64,000 nt of DNA, from assembly GCF_003330845.1 (NCBI RefSeq), contig NZ_CP026121.1, positions 1,841,501 to 1,905,500 on the forward strand, read 5' to 3'. The notes beneath the pieces were generated by a model. The model searched no databases, had not been told where the DNA came from, and was given only the letters and a program-made list of their open reading frames with translations. Origin of the DNA: Streptomyces sp. Go-475. GTDB taxonomy: Bacteria > Actinomycetota > Actinomycetes > Streptomycetales > Streptomycetaceae. The position numbers and the translations under genes are program-made. Shown here in pieces: positions 49,386 through 57,845 of the stretch. How positions within the stretch are numbered: the stretch's first letter is position 1; every line of letters starts with the position of its first letter.

Positions 49386-49436
49386 TGGACGTTCAGGGAC
49401 GTCTGAGCTATCGTCAAAACGTCCCTGCTACGTCCC
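49386..49436. promoter_or_regulatory. Cluster of GGACGT operator half-sites
   Basis: TGGACGT and GGGACGT in direct orientation (49386-49402), then ACGTCCC twice (49419-49425 and 49430-49436), giving an inverted pair GGGACGT...ACGTCCC. Lies between the divergent transfer operon and HTH-PLD regulator, 16 bp before the latter. Confidence 0.65.
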
Positions 49437-49451
49437 ACGAGAGGGCACGCC

Positions 49452-50183
49452 ATGGCGAACGAGCGTCTGCGCGCGGCGATTTCAGCGAAGGGCGAGACCA
49501 TCCAGTCGGTGGCCCAGCAAGTGGGTGTCGACCCCAAGAGCGTGGAGCGCTGGATCACGACCAACCGCACGCCGCACCGGGGGCACCGCTGGAAGGCCGC
49601 GAGCTTCCTCGGCGTCGACGAGGTCTACCTGTGGCCCACCGTCGAGAAGCAGGCAGAGTCCGCGAGCACCTCTGAGCTGATCACGTACTACCCGCACCGG
49701 GGTGCCGTACCAGCCGCCCTGTGGTCATCCCTCATCGAGAAGGCGAAGGACCAGGTCGACATCCTCGTGTACGCGGGGCTGTTCCTCTTCGACAACCACC
49801 CGGATCTGCCATACGAGTTGGCGGAGAAGGCCAAGGCCGGAGCCCAGGTTCGGGTCCTGCTCGGTGACCCCGACTCGGAGATGGTCCGCCAGCGCGGCGA
49901 AGAGGAAGGCATAGGTGGCGACCTGGCTGCGCGTGCCCGGATCACCCGGCGCTACCTCGAACCGGCGATGACGACGCCGGGCGTAGAGGTCCGGCTGCAC
50001 GACACGATCCTGTACAACTCGATTTATCGGTTCGACGACGACGTGTTGGTGAACCCGCACGTGCTCGGAGCACCGGCCGGGCAGAACCCGGTGCTGCACT
50101 TCCGGTACATCCCCGGCGCCCGCACCTTCCGGCACTACGTGCGGAGCTTCGACTACACCTGGGAACGCGGACGCCCCGCGTAG
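49452..50183 (+). CDS. XRE-type HTH regulator with PLD-like C-terminal domain (DUF5919)
   Basis: 243 residues. HTH: MANERLRAAISAKGETIQSVAQQVGVDPKSVERWIT. The C-terminal part (DQVDILVYAGLFLFDNHPDLP..., GAQVRVLLGDPDS, VEVRLHDTILYNSIYRFDDDVLVNPHVLG) follows the DUF5919 phospholipase-D-like fold, without an intact HKD motif, so likely a sensor rather than an enzyme. Probably represses the divergent transfer genes by binding the GGACGT half-sites. Confidence 0.85.
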   Translation: MANERLRAAISAKGETIQSVAQQVGVDPKSVERWITTNRTPHRGHRWKAASFLGVDEVYLWPTVEKQAESASTSELITYYPHRGAVPAALWSSLIEKAKDQVDILVYAGLFLFDNHPDLPYELAEKAKAGAQVRVLLGDPDSEMVRQRGEEEGIGGDLAARARITRRYLEPAMTTPGVEVRLHDTILYNSIYRFDDDVLVNPHVLGAPAGQNPVLHFRYIPGARTFRHYVRSFDYTWERGRPA

Positions 50184-50287
50184 CAACGGCACGGCGTCTT
50201 CGAGGGTCGGGGCAGCGGGCGCCGGCGGAACCGGCACCCGGTCCACCGTCGACTCGGTTCGTCTGCCAGACATGCGAGGCTGGAGGC

Positions 50288-50758
50288 ATGGCCCGAGTCG
50301 ACTACTTCAACGATCCGAACGCCCCGAAGGCGAACAGCATCGTCCCGTCCGTAACCGCGGTGGCGCTGAACGACGCCGGGGAAATCCTGCTGATCCACAA
50401 GACGGACAACGACCTCTGGGCCCTGCCCGGCGGCGGGGTCGACGTCGGCGAGTCAGCGCCCGACGCAGCCGTACGGGAGACGAAGGAAGAAACCGGCTTC
50501 GACGTCGAGGTGACCGGCCTGGTCGGCACCTACACCAACCCGGCCCACGTCATGGCGTACGACGACGGTGAAGTGCGCCAGCAGTTCTCCATCTGCTTCC
50601 GGGCGCGCATCGTCGGCGGCGAGCTGCGCACGAGCAGCGAGAGCAAGGAAGTGGCGTTCGTGCACCCCAGGCGGCTGGACAGGCTGAACATCCATCCGTC
50701 GATGCGGATGCGGATTGATCACGGACTCCAGGAACGGCCCGAGCCATACCTTGGCTGA
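50288..50758 (+). CDS. Nudix hydrolase, candidate Pif-type transfer immunity protein
   Basis: 156 residues. Complete Nudix box GGGVDVGESAPDAAVRETKEETGFDVEV at about residues 50-77. In pSAM2 the Nudix protein Pif gives immunity against incoming transfer of the same element, and a Nudix gene beside the regulator is usual in AICEs. That role is inferred from family and position, not from substrate evidence. Confidence 0.88.
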   Translation: MARVDYFNDPNAPKANSIVPSVTAVALNDAGEILLIHKTDNDLWALPGGGVDVGESAPDAAVRETKEETGFDVEVTGLVGTYTNPAHVMAYDDGEVRQQFSICFRARIVGGELRTSSESKEVAFVHPRRLDRLNIHPSMRMRIDHGLQERPEPYLG

Positions 50759-50780
50759 GGCACTCGGCCCAGGCAGCGCA

Positions 50781-51173
50781 TCACTTGAAGATGAAGTCCG
50801 CGCACGCGACGATCGCCGAAATGACCCCGACGGCGACGCCCAGGGTCGCACTCATCTGCTGCCGATCCTGCATGAGCGCTGCGTGGGGCCCTTGCGCTTT
50901 GCCTCCGGCTCCACGCAGTGCTTTCAGGCCTTGCCACTTGTGCTCACGGATCCAACACCCTCGCAAGAGGCCTTGAGCGTTGTTGCGGCACCTTCCCTGC
51001 CGTCCCAGGGCGATGCACCTGAGCGGCGCTTGGAGGAGGAAGTACAGGACAGCTACGGAGGCTACGAGGATGAGAATCCCCGGCCCGATGATGTCCGAAG
51101 CCCATGCCAAGATCCCCAGTAAGAGAATCACGACGCCCCAACGCTTCTTCAGTAAGTCCCCCAGGCCACCCAT
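50781..51173 (-). CDS. Hypothetical membrane protein of AICE
   Basis: 130 residues. N-terminal TM helices (VVILLLGILAWASDIIGPGILILVASVAVLYFLL), a middle part with Cys pairs (APLRCIALGRQGRCRNNAQGLLRGC) that looks like a zinc-binding motif, and a C-terminal TM (LGVAVGVISAIVACADFIF). Convergent with the Nudix gene. Family unknown. Confidence 0.6.
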   Translation of the reverse strand: MGGLGDLLKKRWGVVILLLGILAWASDIIGPGILILVASVAVLYFLLQAPLRCIALGRQGRCRNNAQGLLRGCWIREHKWQGLKALRGAGGKAQGPHAALMQDRQQMSATLGVAVGVISAIVACADFIFK

Positions 51174-51243
51174 GCGACGGACCGTAGAGCATTCAACGCA
51201 CCTGCGGAAGATCGCCTGTCGGCCATGCGCCCAGACCCGGGCC

Positions 51244-51792
51244 TCAGCCCAAGCGCCCTCGAACCCGCTGGACCGCTTCGCCCAGGTAGGGCCGCGCCTT
51301 GCTGATCGCGTTGTGCACCTCGCTGCCCGGCTCGTATCGCTTCAAGATCTCGTCGATGCGGTGGTCGAAGTCGAAGGACTGCCCGGCCGGGCCGGTCGTC
51401 ATGTCGGCATAGATCAACGCGTCCAGGACGGGAGAGTCCTCCCGCTCATACACAGCCAACTCATCGGTCAGCCCACGCTGTTCAGCCTCGTACACCGCAC
51501 CAGAGTGGTGGGCGACCAGTCGGACGAGTCGTGACGGTGCCCCTTGCGTCTCCAGGTAGCGCGCTCCGTCAAGCGGATGAAACCCCGTGTCCCGCAGCTC
51601 CGGGGCGTAGCCGATGTCATGCAGCCACGCGGCAGCGATGAGCAGATCCCGGTCCTCTGCGGACACAGCCGCCGAAGCCTCAGACGCACGCGCCGCCACG
51701 GCCTGAGTGTGCAGCCAGCGGTTCCCGAGCGGAGGCAAGAGCGACTCGGCCAGCTCGGCCGCACCTTGGGGCGTATCCAATCCAGAGGTCAT
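51244..51792 (-). CDS. HD-domain phosphohydrolase
   Basis: 182 residues. HD pattern: RWLHTQAVAARASEA (His), LLIAAAWLHDIGY (HD), HPLDGARYLETQGAPSRLVRLVAHHSG, and DALIYADMTTGPAGQSFDFDHRIDEI (Asp). Metal-dependent nucleotide phosphohydrolase or phosphodiesterase. ATG at 51792; an upstream in-frame ATG at 51819 is possible. Cargo gene of the element; substrate unknown. Confidence 0.85.
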   Translation of the reverse strand: MTSGLDTPQGAAELAESLLPPLGNRWLHTQAVAARASEASAAVSAEDRDLLIAAAWLHDIGYAPELRDTGFHPLDGARYLETQGAPSRLVRLVAHHSGAVYEAEQRGLTDELAVYEREDSPVLDALIYADMTTGPAGQSFDFDHRIDEILKRYEPGSEVHNAISKARPYLGEAVQRVRGRLG

Positions 51793-52330
51793 AGATCGCA
51801 CGGTAGCCGAACAGGGCACCTCGCTGAAGCCGGGGACCGGCCGCTTCCGATCACTGGACGCGGTAAGACTTTCCCTACTTCATCAAGGGCTCGCCTCGCT
51901 CGCCGTTGCCCCGGCCTCCTGAACTGCATGCAGTCCGATCACAGATCGGAGGTGCCGCGCACAGCGCGGCGGCGCCAGCCGGTCGCCGTCGCGCCGCCCC
52001 TCCTTGCCTTCGTCACCGGGGCCGCGCGCCGTCGCCCGTCCGCGCCCACAGGGGGCGAAGACCAGGCCGGGGTAAAGGTGAGACGGCCCAGCCGAGGTCA
52101 GAACCCGTCGTGGCTGCTGGGGCGGTCGGCTCCACGGCTTTAGGCAGCCACTTTGGCGCGAGCCTCGAAGATCATGGCCCCAACGTCGTGCTTTACCGGG
52201 CAGGTTCACAGACTGCCCGACGCGCCGGAAGCTTACGGGGCCATGATCCCTCGCGCCAAAGCAGCTCCAGCCCAAAGCCGCTCCGCCGACCTATCTACAC
52301 ACCATCCCGCGCCTTTTCCTGATCCGACTA
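51793..52330. other. Gene-poor stretch with cruciform
   Basis: About 540 bp with no convincing gene on either strand. Its second half holds the large inverted repeat at 52151-52261. Confidence 0.5.
52151..52261. repeat. Large nested inverted repeat, possible replication or transfer site
   Basis: CTTTGGCGCGAG (52151-52162) and GATCATGGCCCC (52170-52181) are matched by GGGGCCATGATC (52237-52248) and CTCGCGCCAAAG (52250-52261). An inner stem CGGGCAG/CTGCCCG (52197-52203, 52213-52219) sits in the loop. Such a structure in a rolling-circle element could be a single-strand origin; no functional proof. Confidence 0.55.
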
Positions 52331-54538
52331 CTATTCCTGAGCGTTAGTGGAGACGATACTTTCCAGGACTTCCTGCTCAACCAAGGCAACTCCTCCATCA
52401 GCCATTTTTCCCTTAGCGGACTTAAGGCGGTTGACCGTGTCGCGAATCTTTCTCCGGAGAACCCTGCCAGGTAGGTTGCCATGTTCTGCTCGCACCTGCT
52501 CGACCACCTGCATTATGTGGGGAGAGACTCCCTCGAGAAATGAGACGTCCAACATAACTGGCAGCTCGCTGCGCATGTTCTTGGAAATCTGCGCTCGTAC
52601 GGGACCGATTTCCAGGTACCTCAACAGGAAGTCAGGACTCATCACCGGGGAAAGCGGCGGATCCCCAGTTATCCTACTCCTAAGCAATTCATTGACCTTA
52701 AACGCCGTCCCATCTAGAGTCAGCCACCACGAGTTGAAGCCCAGCGGACTCTTGTTTTCTTTCTTCCTTCTCTGCACGACACCTAGATAACACTCGACAT
52801 CATGATTTACCAGGATCTGAATCGTCGCGGGAGCGAACTTATTCAGTCTTCGCTCTCGCGCCTCATGCCAGATATCCTGGACGGCTCCGCGAAGCTCGAT
52901 ATCAGCTGTGGCAGCCTCTTCGTTTAGTTCCTGTACCCGGATCCCGTGCACATCACTCAGGTAATCGGCCACATCCTCGAGCGGCTGTTCGCCACCCCGA
53001 AAGTTCTCCAGCCAGCTACCTAGTGCCGCTGTTTCCCTTCCGCTCGCTGCATGAGCTGCGGCGAGGAAAGGTACATCCCCGTCCCATCGCTTACTCTGCC
53101 CGACAACGCGAGCATAAGCCAGGGATCGGCGCATGTGCGAAGCTATCTCCTCAACAATTCCACTGGTCACACGGAGGGAAATGTCGCAGTCGCGTGCAGC
53201 TTCCAGCAAGCGAGTGAAGGATCTATTCTCGTCATCGGCCAATTCTTCCGCCAACACAGGGAGAATGAGGTTAGCATCAAGCCAAATGGTCCCGCCGCTG
53301 AACAGCTTCACCACGGTCTTCTGTACATCTGGCGTAGCCTGCAAGAGCGAGAACAAGGTATAAGACTCAAGGCGACCGCGCATGTATTCGCGAGTTACCC
53401 CGATGGAGTTATTAATGATCGAGGAGATCGCATACGAGACGATTCTCCTAACCTTGCTCGAAGGGGTTTTTTTCGTATCACGCATCGCGCGGTCGATAAG
53501 TGGCTCAAGACTCTCTGACTGGTAATCAGAGATTCGCGAAGAAACGAGCGCATCTGCGAATGATTTGCCTCGCTCCAGGAGGATCCTGTCGAGAGCTGCC
53601 TCGACGAGGCCACACGCGGCAGCCGTTTCGGCCGTCGAGATACTCTCATTCTCGACGTTGGCCATTTCAATCACCCGGGATTGCACTTCATCCCTGAATT
53701 TCTCTTGAATCAGGGTGTATGACGTCATGCGGTCTTTGAGACGCAAGGACGCATCATGCGAAAGACAGAACTCGTCAGAACGTGACCAATGCCGAACCGC
53801 CCCCTTTGTCAAGCGCCTGAGAGCGCCGTCAACCAGATCACCGTACTCGCGTCCCCCGGGAAGCATGCTTGCGACGCGTTCGTGTACTTCCTCGCGGGTG
53901 ATCCGCCGGTCTGAATCAGTATCTCGCAAGGCGGCCCTAACGAGGGATTCGAAGCCGACCTTCGTAAGACCCTTGTGACGATCCTCATCGCCGTAGGTGA
54001 GCTCAAGGAAAAGAGCTGCTTCCTGCTCCTCGACAGAGGAAAGTGACGGCAGAGAAGGAGTTACGCCAAGTGCCGAGGAAGCTAGCGGGTCAACCTTAAT
54101 CTTTGCCAGTGATTCGGCAGCCTCCTCGGTCTGAGAGTGCAGGTTCACCCGATCAAGGAACCAGGCTCGATCCCAGACATCCAACGATAGCTTGTACTCT
54201 TTCCTCAGCCTCCTTTTTACGTCGTCGACCTTTGTCCCAATCTCTTGATTGGTTACATAAACCAGTTCCCTGGCGCTCGGCGCGGTATTTTTCAACCTTT
54301 CCGCTGTCCTGAGAATCTTACCCGAGAAATCGACAGTTACTGAGTACTGGAAAATTACCGTGTCGTCGTCCACGGGCGAAAAAAGACGAGCATCCCTTCC
54401 CCCGTCTCCTCCCACAGAAGCAACAGTTCGAAGCTCTCCGAACTCCAGAACAGCAAACGCCGAAGCCAGCTGTTCGAATAGCGCACCATCGTGAGCATTA
54501 AGTTGCTTAAGTGCGAGCTCAAATCGATCGCGGTGCAT
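52331..54538 (-). CDS. REase-like plus PIN-like cargo protein, candidate phage defence
   Basis: 735 residues, GC content plainly lower than all neighbours. N-terminal Mrr/REase-like region (FEQLASAFAVLEFGELRTVASVGGDGGRDARLF with candidate Asp49, then VIFQYSV with Gln64-x-Ser66 in place of E/QxK). Middle helical part about 160-400. A PIN-like domain follows: GGTIWLDANLILPVLAEEL (acidic strand), LRVTSGIVEEIASHMRR. C-terminal helical domain. GGAGGGG before ATG 54538. Single large nuclease-like gene at the cargo end of an AICE; defence is inferred, activity unproven. Confidence 0.75.
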   Translation of the reverse strand: MHRDRFELALKQLNAHDGALFEQLASAFAVLEFGELRTVASVGGDGGRDARLFSPVDDDTVIFQYSVTVDFSGKILRTAERLKNTAPSARELVYVTNQEIGTKVDDVKRRLRKEYKLSLDVWDRAWFLDRVNLHSQTEEAAESLAKIKVDPLASSALGVTPSLPSLSSVEEQEAALFLELTYGDEDRHKGLTKVGFESLVRAALRDTDSDRRITREEVHERVASMLPGGREYGDLVDGALRRLTKGAVRHWSRSDEFCLSHDASLRLKDRMTSYTLIQEKFRDEVQSRVIEMANVENESISTAETAAACGLVEAALDRILLERGKSFADALVSSRISDYQSESLEPLIDRAMRDTKKTPSSKVRRIVSYAISSIINNSIGVTREYMRGRLESYTLFSLLQATPDVQKTVVKLFSGGTIWLDANLILPVLAEELADDENRSFTRLLEAARDCDISLRVTSGIVEEIASHMRRSLAYARVVGQSKRWDGDVPFLAAAHAASGRETAALGSWLENFRGGEQPLEDVADYLSDVHGIRVQELNEEAATADIELRGAVQDIWHEARERRLNKFAPATIQILVNHDVECYLGVVQRRKKENKSPLGFNSWWLTLDGTAFKVNELLRSRITGDPPLSPVMSPDFLLRYLEIGPVRAQISKNMRSELPVMLDVSFLEGVSPHIMQVVEQVRAEHGNLPGRVLRRKIRDTVNRLKSAKGKMADGGVALVEQEVLESIVSTNAQE

Positions 54539-54582
54539 CAGACCCCTCCGGAGGTCGTGTTGGCGCCGATTCAGCGCACCAT

Positions 54583-54665
54583 CCCTATGCATAGGGTAGT
54601 GGCCCCGCTACGGGTACAACGTCAAGCGCCCTCCCTGGGCCGTCCTGGGGCCGTGGAAGGGCGCT
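54583..54665. promoter_or_regulatory. Palindrome and hairpin upstream of the cargo gene
   Basis: Perfect palindrome CCCTATGCATAGGG (54583-54596), 45 bp before the nuclease gene, may be its operator or -10 region. A hairpin AGCGCCCT / AGGGCGCT (54625-54665) lies just upstream and may end incoming transcripts. Confidence 0.45.
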
Positions 54666-54728
54666 CAACGATGACCAACGCCGACAACTACCGACAGCTC
54701 AGCAGCAGGTCAGGGCGTTGATCGATTA

Positions 54729-54751
54729 GGCGGCCGCAGGTCACGGCCGCC
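54729..54751 (-). terminator. Hairpin after dapD, within AICE end
   Basis: Perfect 8-bp stem GGCGGCCG / CGGCCGCC with loop CAGGTCA, 6 bp beyond the dapD stop. It belongs to the element side of attR, so insertion gives dapD a new terminator. Confidence 0.6.
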
Positions 54752-54756
54752 GTTGA

Positions 54757-54770
54757 TCAGTTGTGGCTGT
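54757..54770. other. attR (within dapD 3' end)
   Basis: TCAGTTGTGGCTGT, which on the dapD strand reads ACAGCCACAACTGA and covers the end of the His codon, Ser-His-Asn and the stop. Identical to attL at 43016-43029. Confidence 0.8.
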
Positions 54771-55746
54771 GCAGGATCTCGTTCAGTCCGCCCCACACCG
54801 CGTTGTTCGGCCGGGCCTCGACCGTGCCGGTGACCGAGTTGCGGCGGAAGAGGATGTTGGACGCGCCGGACAGCTCGCGGGCCTTGACGATCTGGCCGTC
54901 GGGCATGGTGACGCGGGTGCCGGCGGTGATGTACAGGCCGGCCTCGACGACGCACTCGTCGCCGAGCGCGATGCCGACGCCCGCCTCGGCGCCGACCAGG
55001 CACCGCTCGCCGATGGAGATGATCACGTTGCCGCCGCCGGACAGCGTGCCCATGGTCGACGCGCCGCCGCCGATGTCGGAGCCGTCGCCGACCACGACAC
55101 CCGCCGAGATGCGGCCCTCGACCATCGACGTGCCGAGCGTGCCGGCGTTGAAGTTGACGAAGCCCTCGTGCATGACGGTGGTGCCCTCGGCGAGGTGGGC
55201 GCCGAGGCGGACCCGGTCGGCGTCGGCGATGCGGACGCCCTTGGGGGCCACGTAGTCGGTCATGCGCGGGAACTTGTCGACGGAGGTCACCTGGAGGTGC
55301 AGGCCCTCGGCGCGCGCGTTGAGCCGGACCTTCTCCAGGTCGTCGACGGCGACCGGGCCGAGCGAGGTCCAGGCGACGTTGGCGAGGAAACCGAAGATGC
55401 CGTCCAGGCTCTGGCCGTGCGGCTTGACCAGGCGGTGGGAGAGCAGGTGCAGACGCAGGTAGGTGTCGTGCGCGTCGATCGGCTTCTCGTCGAGCGAGGC
55501 GATGACCGTGCGGACCGCGACCACCTCGACGCCCCGGCGGGCGTCCGGGCCGATCGCCGCGGTCGCGCCACCGCCGAGCAGCTCCGCGGCACGCTCGGCG
55601 GACAGCCGCTCGGTGCCGGACGGGCCGGGCTCTACGACGAGCTCGGGCGCGGGGAACCAGGTGTCGAGGACGGTGCCGTCGGCGGCGATCGTGGCGAGGC
55701 CGGCGGCCACGGCGCCGGTGGTGCGAGGAGCAGTCGTGTCGGTCAT
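54757..55746 (-). CDS. dapD: Tetrahydrodipicolinate N-succinyltransferase
   Basis: 329 residues. Succinyl-CoA-dependent step of DAP/lysine synthesis. Central part has left-handed beta-helix hexapeptide turns ([59 protein letters not shown] and [28 protein letters not shown]), ending [15 protein letters not shown]. The 3' end serves as the AICE attachment site and is preserved unchanged. Essential gene, explaining selection for exact insertion. Confidence 0.93.
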   Translation of the reverse strand: MTDTTAPRTTGAVAAGLATIAADGTVLDTWFPAPELVVEPGPSGTERLSAERAAELLGGGATAAIGPDARRGVEVVAVRTVIASLDEKPIDAHDTYLRLHLLSHRLVKPHGQSLDGIFGFLANVAWTSLGPVAVDDLEKVRLNARAEGLHLQVTSVDKFPRMTDYVAPKGVRIADADRVRLGAHLAEGTTVMHEGFVNFNAGTLGTSMVEGRISAGVVVGDGSDIGGGASTMGTLSGGGNVIISIGERCLVGAEAGVGIALGDECVVEAGLYITAGTRVTMPDGQIVKARELSGASNILFRRNSVTGTVEARPNNAVWGGLNEILHSHN

Positions 55747-55955
55747 GAGGGCAACCTAACCGGCGGACGGCGGTCGATGCGAACCGGTGCGGGGCCGTCT
55801 CACGGGACGGGCGGTATCCATCCCGGCACAACACGCCTCAACAGCACGGACACCGACGTCACGACATCCGCGCACACCGAACCCGAGCCCCTCCCACCCG
55901 GCGACAGCAGATCAGCAGATCCGCAAACCCCGGCCCGGGGACACCCCCACCCGCA

Positions 55956-56504
55956 TCACGCCTCGGCCCCCGTCAGCACCCGCCCCAACACCTCCCGCGC
56001 ATACGCCTCGTCATACGGCACCCCCGTCAGCAGCACCTGCAGACAGATCCCGTCGACGACCGCCACCAGCGCCCGCGCGGTGACGGGATCCGTCCGCCGG
56101 GACAGCTGCTCGGCGACGTCCTCGGCCCACTCGGCGGCGACGGGCCGCAGGGCGGGCCGGCGCAGGGCGGCCAGGTACAGCTCGTACTCCAGCTCCACCC
56201 CCGTGCGGTCGCCGGAGAGCCACTGTCCGATCCACCCGGCGAGTTCGGCGGCCAGGTCGGTCCGGGGGTCGTCCAGACCACCGCACGAGGCGATCACCTT
56301 GGCGAAGCCCTCGTTGGTCTGCCGCAGCGCGGCGACCAGCAGCTCGTCGAGGGTCTTGAAGTGGTACGTCGTGGAGCCGAGCGGCACGTCGGCCTCGGCG
56401 GCGGCGGTGCGGTGGCTGAGCCCCGCGATGCCCTTCGATCCGACGACCCGGATCGCCGCGTCGATGATCCGCTGCCGCCGCTCGGGGTCGTGGCGCCGGG
56501 GCAT
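55956..56504 (-). CDS. TetR-family regulator of SMR efflux
   Basis: 182 residues. HTH: RRQRIIDAAIRVVGSKGIAGLSHRTAAAEADVPLGSTTYHFKTLDELL. Its start overlaps the SMR gene stop (TGATG), so both are on one transcript. It most likely binds the two TGTACG-N2-CGTACA palindromes ahead of the SMR gene and autoregulates the pair in response to a cationic drug. Confidence 0.9.
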   Translation of the reverse strand: MPRRHDPERRQRIIDAAIRVVGSKGIAGLSHRTAAAEADVPLGSTTYHFKTLDELLVAALRQTNEGFAKVIASCGGLDDPRTDLAAELAGWIGQWLSGDRTGVELEYELYLAALRRPALRPVAAEWAEDVAEQLSRRTDPVTARALVAVVDGICLQVLLTGVPYDEAYAREVLGRVLTGAEA

Positions 56505-56824
56505 CAGTGGGCACCTCCCAGGTTCAGCACCACGACGCCGACGATGATCAGCCCGATCCCGGCGGCCTTGGCGACGGTCATCCCCTCGCCCAGGAAGACG
56601 ATGCCGATCGTGGCGATGGCGGCCGTGCCGACCCCGGCCCAGATGGCGTAGGCCGTGCCGACGGAGACGGTCTTCAGGGTCTGCGCGAGCAGCCCGAAGG
56701 AGAGGAGGTAGCCCAGGAGCGTGAGGAGCGAGGGCCCGAGCCTGCTGAACCCGTCGCTGTACTTCATGGCGGTGGTCGCGCCCACTTCGGCGGCGATGGC
56801 GCCGGCCAGCAGCAGATAACCCAT
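56504..56824 (-). CDS. Small multidrug resistance (SMR) efflux protein
   Basis: 106 residues with four TM helices: MGYLLLAGAIAAEVGATTAMKYSDGF has the essential membrane Glu of EmrE/QacE (AAEVGATT), and the third helix GTAYAIWAGVGTAAIATIGI is the SMR signature. Proton-coupled export of cationic compounds. No ribosome-binding site is seen, and the start codon lies inside an operator, so a leaderless mRNA is possible. Confidence 0.9.
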   Translation of the reverse strand: MGYLLLAGAIAAEVGATTAMKYSDGFSRLGPSLLTLLGYLLSFGLLAQTLKTVSVGTAYAIWAGVGTAAIATIGIVFLGEGMTVAKAAGIGLIIVGVVVLNLGGAH

Positions 56825-56860
56825 GTGTACGAGCGTACACATCATCTGTACGGCCGTACA
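56823..56860. promoter_or_regulatory. Twin palindromic operators of the SMR-TetR operon
   Basis: ATGTGTACGAGCGTACACAT (56823-56842, 9-bp arms) and TGTACGGCCGTACA (56847-56860, perfect). Their centres are 21 bp apart, two helical turns, fitting two TetR dimers on the same face. The first covers the SMR start codon. Confidence 0.75.
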
Positions 56861-57006
56861 TAACGAGGGCCCGGATACCGAAGAGAAACCGCTCTCACCA
56901 AACGAGCCACACCAGTCCCACGTGTCCACTACGGTGTCCACCCGATCACACACCGGGCCCCCACAACCGCGCCGCCGTCAAGGGTGCCCCGCCGGAGGAA
57001 CATCGC

Positions 57007-57840
57007 ATGTCAGAAGAGAAGTCCCGGCCGCCTCAGGACCGTCCCTGGGAGAGCGGCTGGGCCCCGGACACCACCCGGGCACCGGGAACGCGACGGCTGT
57101 GGCTGGCGGGGGCCCTCGCCCTGGCCACGGTCACCGCGAGCGTCACGGCCATCACCGTGATGAACCGGGAGTCCGCCGAGCCCACCCCCCAGGCGGCGGA
57201 GCCGACCACCCTCAGCAGTTCGGCCCCGGGCGGCCTGATCTCGTTCGCGACGCCCTCCGAGGGCGGCTCAGCGAAGCCCGGCGCGGGCCGCGCCCACCCG
57301 TCCCCCACTCCGGCGAGCAGCGCTCCCAGCGCCTCTCCGAGTCCGGAGCCCCGCACCACGGCCCCCGAGCCGCCGAAGGCGTCCACCGCTCCGTCGAAGC
57401 GCCCGAAGCCCCCGTCCTCCCCCGGCATATCCATACGCGCGGTCAACTTCCCCGACCGCTACTGGCGGGTGCGCGACGGCTATGTGCGCCTCGACCGGAT
57501 CGGCTCGGGTTCCGAGCAGCGCGAGGACGCCACCTTCCAGCGCGTCGCCGGCCTCTCCGACTCCTCCTGCTACTCCTTCACCACCGCGGACGGCCGCTAC
57601 CTGCGCCACCGCAGTTTCGTCCTGGTCGCGAACCGGGACGACGGCTCGTCCCTGTTCCGCAAGGACGCCACGTTCTGCCCCCGCGTCTGGTCCCCGTCGG
57701 GAACGCTCTCGCTGGAGTCGGTCAACTACCCGGGGCGCTTCCTGCGGCACCGTGACTTCCAGGTCCGGCTGGACCCCTACGAGCACAGTCACCAGTACCA
57801 CTCGGACGCGTCGTTCCAGATCGTGCCCGGGCTGGACTGA
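57007..57840 (+). CDS. Membrane-anchored AbfB (CBM42-like) domain protein
   Basis: 277 residues. Short cytoplasmic N-terminus, one TM helix (LWLAGALALATVTASVTAITVM), Pro/Ser/Ala-rich wall-spanning linker (about 55-140), then an AbfB-type beta-trefoil domain: SIRAVNFPDRYWRVRDGYVRLDRI, DATFQRVAGL..CYSFTTADGRYLRHRSFVLV, SVNYPGRFLRHRDFQVRLD. The repeats bind arabinofuranose side chains. No catalytic domain, so a binding or adhesion role is likely. Confidence 0.85.
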   Translation: MSEEKSRPPQDRPWESGWAPDTTRAPGTRRLWLAGALALATVTASVTAITVMNRESAEPTPQAAEPTTLSSSAPGGLISFATPSEGGSAKPGAGRAHPSPTPASSAPSASPSPEPRTTAPEPPKASTAPSKRPKPPSSPGISIRAVNFPDRYWRVRDGYVRLDRIGSGSEQREDATFQRVAGLSDSSCYSFTTADGRYLRHRSFVLVANRDDGSSLFRKDATFCPRVWSPSGTLSLESVNYPGRFLRHRDFQVRLDPYEHSHQYHSDASFQIVPGLD

Positions 57841-57845
57841 GCACG

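Larger units (their letters stand above)
43016..54770. mobile_element. pSAM2-like AICE integrated at the 3' end of dapD
   Basis: Bounded by identical 14-bp repeats TCAGTTGTGGCTGT at 43016-43029 and 54757-54770. Contains, in order, tyrosine integrase, excisionase, RepSA-type initiator, Spd/transfer proteins, FtsK-like Tra and regulators, the gene order of pSAM2-type AICEs, plus cargo. The right copy is the last codons and stop of dapD, so insertion keeps the gene intact. Length about 11.7 kb from repeat to repeat. AICEs usually use tRNA genes; none is present here. Confidence 0.88.
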
